Positions 6,478 to 9,651 of a stretch of 9,651 bases of DNA are shown piece by piece. The translations under genes were made by a program, and so were the position numbers. Numbering within the stretch: the stretch's first letter is position 1; each line of letters starts with the position of its first letter. Source of the DNA: CAZFLY01 sp964519995 (GTDB lineage Bacteria; Planctomycetota; Phycisphaerae; Sedimentisphaerales; Anaerobacaceae); NCBI GenBank assembly GCA_964519995.1, contig CAZFLY010000085.1, forward strand, positions 1 to 9,651, written 5' to 3'. The notes below the pieces were generated by a model. The model had not been told where the DNA came from. It saw only the letters and a list, made by a program, of their open reading frames with translations, and searched no databases.

Positions 6478-7239
6478 ATGTTCGGACTAAAGAAATGGCG
6501 GCGGAATCGAATTGCCGTCCGGCGATTTCCTGACGAGTGGCTGACAATAATCGAAAGAAATGTGCCGTTCTACAGACGATTGCCCCCGGAAGATAAGAAA
6601 GAGCTACAAAAACATATTCTCATATTTGTTTCAGAGAAGCACTTTGAGGGCTGCGGAGGCCTAAAGATCACGGATGAGATAAAAGTAACAATAGCAGCCC
6701 AGGCTTGTATCTTGTTGTTGCACCGCAAGACCGACTATTATCCTGGTCTTTCTTCTATCCTTGTATATCCGTGTTCGTATGTAGTTCCCAAAACGCAGCA
6801 CCTGATTGGCGGCGTTGTCGTGGAAGGACCGGATGTGCGTTTAGGCGAGTCCTGGCGTCACGGCTCGGTTGTGCTTTCATGGGACAATGTCCGCCGAAGT
6901 GCTGAAGATATTCATGATGGGCACAACGTTGTTCTTCACGAATTTGCCCACCAGCTTGACAGTTCCGGTGCCAGAGGCGACAGCACGCCCGTTCTTCATC
7001 GGCGGTCTACATACATAACCTGGGCCCGTATTTTGCGAAAAGACTACGAGAAACTACGCCGTCAAGTCAGCCATAACCAGAACGCGGTACTAGGCGAGTA
7101 TGCTGCCACGAATCCCGCTGAGTTCTTTGCCGTTGCCACGGAGTACTTCTTCGAGATGCCAAAAGAATTGCGCAAGTCCTATCCCAGTTTGTACGAAGAA
7201 CTGAAAAACCTTTATCAGCAAGACCCTGACATGTTATGA
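6478..7239 (+). CDS. mtfA: MtfA-family zinc metallopeptidase
   Basis: A 253-aa protein of the MtfA (peptidase M90) family. The HEFAH motif (154-158) followed by QLD supplies two zinc-binding histidines and catalytic E155. 'NPAEFFAVATEYFFE' (212-226) carries the third zinc ligand, probably E222. N-terminal 'FPDEWLTIIERNVPFYRRLPPEDKKEL' and 'ITDEIKVTIAAQACILLL' are also typical of the family. E. coli MtfA binds the repressor Mlc and affects glucose uptake by the PTS; whether that holds here is unknown, as no Mlc or PTS gene is seen. The ATG at 6478 has no close Shine-Dalgarno sequence (GAAGGA lies 21 nt away). The gene is boxed tightly between two copies of a 14-bp sequence at a repeat-unit boundary, which suggests it entered there as a single-gene insertion. 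The full set of catalytic residues indicates an active enzyme. Confidence 0.92.
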   Translation: MFGLKKWRRNRIAVRRFPDEWLTIIERNVPFYRRLPPEDKKELQKHILIFVSEKHFEGCGGLKITDEIKVTIAAQACILLLHRKTDYYPGLSSILVYPCSYVVPKTQHLIGGVVVEGPDVRLGESWRHGSVVLSWDNVRRSAEDIHDGHNVVLHEFAHQLDSSGARGDSTPVLHRRSTYITWARILRKDYEKLRRQVSHNQNAVLGEYAATNPAEFFAVATEYFFEMPKELRKSYPSLYEELKNLYQQDPDML

Positions 7240-7253
7240 GATATACTTTGAAA
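7240..7253 (+). repeat. right direct repeat flanking mtfA
   Basis: GATATACTTTGAAA starts at the base after the mtfA stop codon and matches 6455-6468 at 12 of 14 positions. It runs directly into tkt-tail copy B. The GATAT part is absent from the same junction before copy C (9495-9508), which supports a duplication made around mtfA. Confidence 0.6.
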
Positions 7254-7310
7254 AATTTAGCATCAACAGAAAATGTGACCAAAACAGCTAAGAACCTGGT
7301 GTGCAAATGA
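7246..7310 (+). pseudogene. tkt 3'-end remnant, copy B
   Basis: Starting at CTTTGAAAAATTTAGCATCA this copy follows the last ~22 codons of tkt but has lost 2 nt after ATCA (compare 5517-5521), shifting the frame. It keeps AAATGA at the position of the tkt stop. It has no start and no upstream tkt sequence, so it is a duplicated tail and not a broken gene in place. Its closest relative in the window is copy C. The spacer behind it (7311-7372) also aligns with 5568-5629 and keeps the TATAAT. Confidence 0.8.
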
Positions 7311-7372
7311 TAGCAACTTCTACCTTGATAATTTTCACTCGCTGAGTCCGCGGAAATTGTATAATCTTTCAT

Positions 7373-7490
7373 ACCAAAAAGAATGATACGGCTGAGCAGG
7401 CCTGAAGGAATCGCACAAGGGCGTGAATAAAGAACAGCTGTAGTATTTGTGGACCAGAGTGCCATCTTGTATAGGGCCTTATCGAGGTGT
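7373..7490 (+). pseudogene. remnant of the small NTase-partner gene, copy B
   Basis: The sequence aligns with the 5630-5881 gene. The start ATG has become ACC (7373-7375), the next codons read KKNDTAEQA, and then 103 nt are missing between CAGGCC (5654-5659) and CAGGTC (5757-5762), which are fused at 7397-7402. The remainder follows the 'LKELYP...NQKQIWYLW' region, with TAG in place of a tryptophan codon (GTAGTATTTGTGG near 7440). The homology fades around 7490. The deletion between two near-identical hexamers looks like slippage or short-homology recombination. Confidence 0.75.
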
Positions 7491-7598
7491 CTCTCAGTAG
7501 CATCATGTTGGCAGGTTTTTTGTGACTATACAGAATGATGGCTGGCGTGCTGCGGTTGTCAGCGCTTCTGGCTCTCAAATTGTTTGTGTGAGTAGCTT
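7491..7598 (+). other. boundary stretch between repeat copy B and the glycosyltransferase gene
   Basis: No gene or clear homology to the nucleotidyltransferase gene is visible, although that gene should begin here if unit B were complete. A short frame of 18 codons (7535-7591, ATGATGGCTGGC...) ends just before the glycosyltransferase start, but nothing supports it as a gene. GTGAG at 7588-7592 is a modest Shine-Dalgarno sequence for the gene at 7599. Confidence 0.4.
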
Positions 7599-9203
7599 AT
7601 GAAATTTGGCAATAAGTTAGGAGAGCAAGGATGGGGGGATTACTTCCACTTGGCCTGCGGTGCTACACTGTTGTTCTCGGTTTCGGCGGTGATTCTTTGG
7701 CGGCTTTCAGCATTATCGATGTGGGGAGATGAAGTCTGGTCGGTACGGGTGGCAAGTCACTCATGGCGTCGTATAGTTGAACTAGTGGCAGCAGACAAGC
7801 ATCCGCCACTATACTTCTGGTTACTTGGAATGTGGACACGGTGGGTCGGCGCGAGTGATTTCTCATCGCGTCTATTGTCTGCACTATTCACCGTCGCAAG
7901 TGTACCGATGGTCTATGTTATCGGCAGAATGGTAGCATCCAAAGGTGCGGCAATTCTGGCAATGGTTCTCTTTGGGCTTGCTGGTCAGACGGTTCTGTGG
8001 GGGCGGATGGCTCGGTACTACTCCATGACGTTATTTTTGGCACTTGTGGCGGTAATCCTTGTGACTCAACTGAATCGCAGAGGGATGTCACTCAGACTGA
8101 TGATCGGTTACACGATTGTGGCGACACTCTTATGCTACACAAACTACCTATGTGCAGGTGCGATAATCCTAGGTAGTACGTTCTTCATGGTATGGCAAAG
8201 GAGAGATCTCATTTGGCCATGGATGGCCATAAATTGCCTTGTTGGATTGCTTGTTTTACCTGTGTTGTGGATTATAATGCGACAGGCTGTTCCATTTACG
8301 TTGGTAGATGGTCAAGCACATGTTAGCCTTGCAGTATGGATCCAAACAGCAGCTTTTGTTTTGTATGTGTTTCTGCTAGGGCAAACCGTATACCCATGTG
8401 AAATTCTGCCGGTTGCTTGTGCTGGAGTTGCTTTCGCAACAAGCCTATATGGACACTGGGTCGCCCGGCGAGGGAGCCGTGTGAATACCAATCGTACCAC
8501 GAGCCTAATGATGTGGATCGTTGTGGCGACAGTGATTCTCCTTGTTCTGATCTCCCGGCAACTTCCTTCCAAATTCCCCTTTTCGGTAGGTCGGCTTGTT
8601 TTCTTTTTGTCTCCTTTCTTCTTCATTTGGTTTGCCCGAGGCTTGACGAGTCTGCCAAAGGGGCTGATGATTGGGGCAACGTGCCTATTCTTAGTGGCCG
8701 ATGTCTTCGCTTTGGGCAACTATTTCAAAGGACGTCACTTCCTGCAATATGGCCATGCCATGCCTACAAATGACATCATTCAATTCATCAAATCGGAAAA
8801 GGGAGTAGATGATATAGTCGTTTACTGGCACAGTGCACTTCCATACTACCATGGACCCGACAAGAACCTATATTGGTTCCGCGAGGGCCCTCTCAACCGA
8901 GCGATGGGGGACTGGATAGAACGGCACTGGTTCGATGCAGACTCAATCATACGTTCCTTGGGGCGAGTACAGCCCCCGGGAGTGTGGCTAGTTGCACCAA
9001 CCAGCGACCAGATGCGCGTGGGCTGTGCTTCTGAACGCATACGTCAGTGGTTGTTGACACACTATAAGCAGGTTCGCATCGTGGGGTATCTGCCGGAAGA
9101 TCCTTGGTTTAGCGCGGTGAAAAGCAGGCTTGCCCAACGTCAAGTCTATAGTTACAAGATATCGCTTTACCATTTCTCGGAGCCGAACTTAACAAGTCCT
9201 TAG
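7599..9203 (+). CDS. GT-C glycosyltransferase, GT39/ArnT-like
   Basis: A 534-aa multispanning inner-membrane protein of the GT39-type (protein mannosyltransferase/ArnT-like) family, which transfers a sugar from a polyprenyl-phosphate carrier to a protein or lipid on the periplasmic side. After the first helix (about 19-38) comes the hallmark acidic pair in LSMWGDEVWS (D44, E45), then ADKHPPLYFWLLGMW (65-79) and FSSRLLSALF, then WGRMARYYSM (134-143), all typical of the family's first loops. About ten helices reach to residue ~385, followed by a soluble C-terminal part (~390-534). The acceptor is unknown; a lipid A or glycoprotein role would be a guess. It occupies the place of the nucleotidyltransferase in repeat unit B, with decayed repeat sequence on both sides, so it seems to be inserted cargo. 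The ATG at 7599 has only a weak Shine-Dalgarno sequence. Confidence 0.87.
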   Translation: MKFGNKLGEQGWGDYFHLACGATLLFSVSAVILWRLSALSMWGDEVWSVRVASHSWRRIVELVAADKHPPLYFWLLGMWTRWVGASDFSSRLLSALFTVASVPMVYVIGRMVASKGAAILAMVLFGLAGQTVLWGRMARYYSMTLFLALVAVILVTQLNRRGMSLRLMIGYTIVATLLCYTNYLCAGAIILGSTFFMVWQRRDLIWPWMAINCLVGLLVLPVLWIIMRQAVPFTLVDGQAHVSLAVWIQTAAFVLYVFLLGQTVYPCEILPVACAGVAFATSLYGHWVARRGSRVNTNRTTSLMMWIVVATVILLVLISRQLPSKFPFSVGRLVFFLSPFFFIWFARGLTSLPKGLMIGATCLFLVADVFALGNYFKGRHFLQYGHAMPTNDIIQFIKSEKGVDDIVVYWHSALPYYHGPDKNLYWFREGPLNRAMGDWIERHWFDADSIIRSLGRVQPPGVWLVAPTSDQMRVGCASERIRQWLLTHYKQVRIVGYLPEDPWFSAVKSRLAQRQVYSYKISLYHFSEPNLTSP

Positions 9204-9402
9204 CTGCTTACTCGTCAGCAGGTTCGGCCAATCTTTCTGTGCTTTTTGAATGGGACTGCGATTATACTTGGGGACTTAGCAGCGTATTTCACGTGATTAG
9301 GTTCCCGTTGGAGCACTTTGGCCTTAAAGATCTTCTCCCGAAATTTCAGAAGTCTGCATAGATTTGATACCAAGTGAGATACTTAACTGCCTATGTATAT
9401 AG
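9204..9402 (+). other. gap between the glycosyltransferase and the NTase remnant, with an unassigned open frame
   Basis: A frame without ATG is open from about 9149 to TAG 9359-9361, overlapping the end of the glycosyltransferase gene. Its last part reads FEWDCDYTWGL, then HVIRFPLEHFGLKDLLPKF, which looks protein-like and ends in a way that faintly resembles the C-terminus of the nucleotidyltransferase. It may be the tail of another decayed gene, or chance. No promoter or terminator is evident. Confidence 0.25.
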
Positions 9403-9494
9403 TTGGATTTCAATTATCTAAATAACTAGGCCGATACACTGGGGATTACTGAATTTCTTACTAAAGCTGTTCTTGAAAGCAAGTATTTGCGGGG
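9403..9494 (+). pseudogene. nucleotidyltransferase 3'-end remnant
   Basis: Positions 9403-9486 align without gaps to 6363-6446 (63 of 84 identical by hand count). The encoded LDFNYLNN, stop, ADTLGITEFLTKAVLESK matches LDFEYLDTWADTLGITELL onward of the intact protein. The tryptophan codon TGG has become TAG (9426-9428), and the original stop TAG has become TAT (9484-9486), so the frame runs on into the copied tkt tail. The 5' part of the gene is missing. It is probably what is left of the nucleotidyltransferase of unit B, the rest having been replaced by the glycosyltransferase insertion. Confidence 0.8.
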
Positions 9495-9496
9495 AT

Positions 9497-9585
9497 TCTG
9501 CTTCGAAAAATTTGGCATCACAGCAGAAAATGTGACCAAAGCAGCTAAGAACCTGGTGTGCAAATGCTCACAGCTTTTACCCTGA
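9497..9585 (+). pseudogene. tkt 3'-end remnant, copy C, fused in frame to the NTase remnant
   Basis: TCTGCTTCGAAAAATTTGGC begins a copy of the last ~24 tkt codons encoding CFEKFGITAENVTKAAKNL, against CFEKFGITTENVTKAAKSL in the intact gene. The frame is whole and most differences are silent or conservative. The tkt stop TGA has become TGC (9565-9567), and the frame ends at TGA 9583-9585. Upstream it continues in frame from the nucleotidyltransferase remnant, marking the junction between two tandem units. Confidence 0.8.
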
Positions 9586-9630
9586 TTATTTTTCATTCGC
9601 TGAGTCCGCGGAAATTGTATATTCTTTCAT

Positions 9631-9651
9631 ACCAAAAAGAATGATACGATT
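9631..9651 (+). pseudogene. start of small NTase-partner gene, copy C (truncated by window)
   Basis: The sequence aligns with the first codons of the gene at 5630 (encoding KKNDT) but, as in copy B, the start ATG is ACC. Whether the remainder is intact cannot be seen. Confidence 0.55.

Larger units (their letters stand above)
9497..9651 (+). repeat. tkt-tail repeat, copy C (runs off the window)
   Basis: Coding tail, spacer and the beginning of the small gene match copy B closely, including the shared GCTGAGTCCGCGGAAATTG block at 9599-9617. One extra T in the spacer run near 9590 separates it from A and B. The unit continues past the right edge. Confidence 0.85.

Noticed and set aside
7067..7465. 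132-aa open frame on the minus strand
   Set aside because: It spans the end of mtfA and the decayed repeat copy B in antisense, with no motif or ribosome binding site.
7535..7591. 18-codon frame just before the glycosyltransferase as a leader peptide
   Set aside because: It has no ribosome binding site, no regulatory codon run and no adjacent attenuator hairpin.
8312..8719. 135-aa open frame on the minus strand
   Set aside because: It is antisense to the glycosyltransferase membrane region; its basic, Thr-rich composition is typical of the reverse of hydrophobic codons.
1..9651. tRNA, rRNA, CRISPR array, integrase or transposase gene
   Set aside because: I looked for regularly spaced short repeats, CCA-ended cloverleaf sequences and recombinase motifs and saw none. 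The repeats present are three copies of one tkt-linked segment and two palindromic elements.

Overview
The window looks like chromosomal DNA of a Gram-negative bacterium with an outer membrane, probably a planctomycete of the Phycisphaerae type. This is inferred from a dockerin-like C-terminus at the left edge (the 'DxNxDGxVDxxDLxxLAxNWL' style common in that group), a lipid A gene (lpxB), the small-protein plus nucleotidyltransferase pair and mixed 45-52% GC. No marker gene fixes the taxonomy.

Layout. 1-128 is the 3' end of a dockerin-like secreted protein gene. 129-456 is intergenic, with a weak terminator and a nested inverted repeat (212-285). 457-2583 holds lpxB and an EamA-type transporter on the + strand. 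2690-2868 is a long MITE-like inverted repeat between the converging transporter gene and a small two-helix membrane protein gene on the minus strand (2882-3289). 3290-3539 is a divergent promoter region. 3540-5567 is transketolase (tkt). From 5497 to the right edge the window is an accessory region built on copies of the tkt 3' end.

Accessory region. Directly after tkt lies a two-gene module, a 83-aa helical protein and a DxD nucleotidyltransferase (NTase), overlapping by 14 nt and possibly read from a leaderless promoter. The last ~24 codons of tkt, the tkt/small-gene spacer and the start of the small gene recur as decayed copies at 7240-7490 (copy B) and 9497-9651 (copy C). Immediately before copy C lies a decayed NTase 3' end (9403-9494), joined in frame to the copied tkt tail. 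The simplest reading is a tandem array of [tkt tail - small gene - NTase] units. Two cargo genes have entered it: mtfA (6478-7239), between the end of NTase A and tkt tail B and flanked by a 14-bp imperfect direct repeat, and a large GT-C glycosyltransferase (7599-9203), in the place where the NTase of unit B should be. Copies B and C resemble each other more than the intact first copy. No integrase, transposase, tRNA, rRNA or CRISPR array is seen.

Functional links. LpxB (lipid A disaccharide synthesis) and the GT-C enzyme (lipid-linked sugar transfer) both concern the cell envelope. Transketolase is central pentose phosphate metabolism. The small protein and NTase are a co-occurring pair of unproven function, with a toxin-antitoxin-like layout. 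MtfA-family peptidases are zinc metalloproteases, linked in E. coli to Mlc and glucose uptake control.
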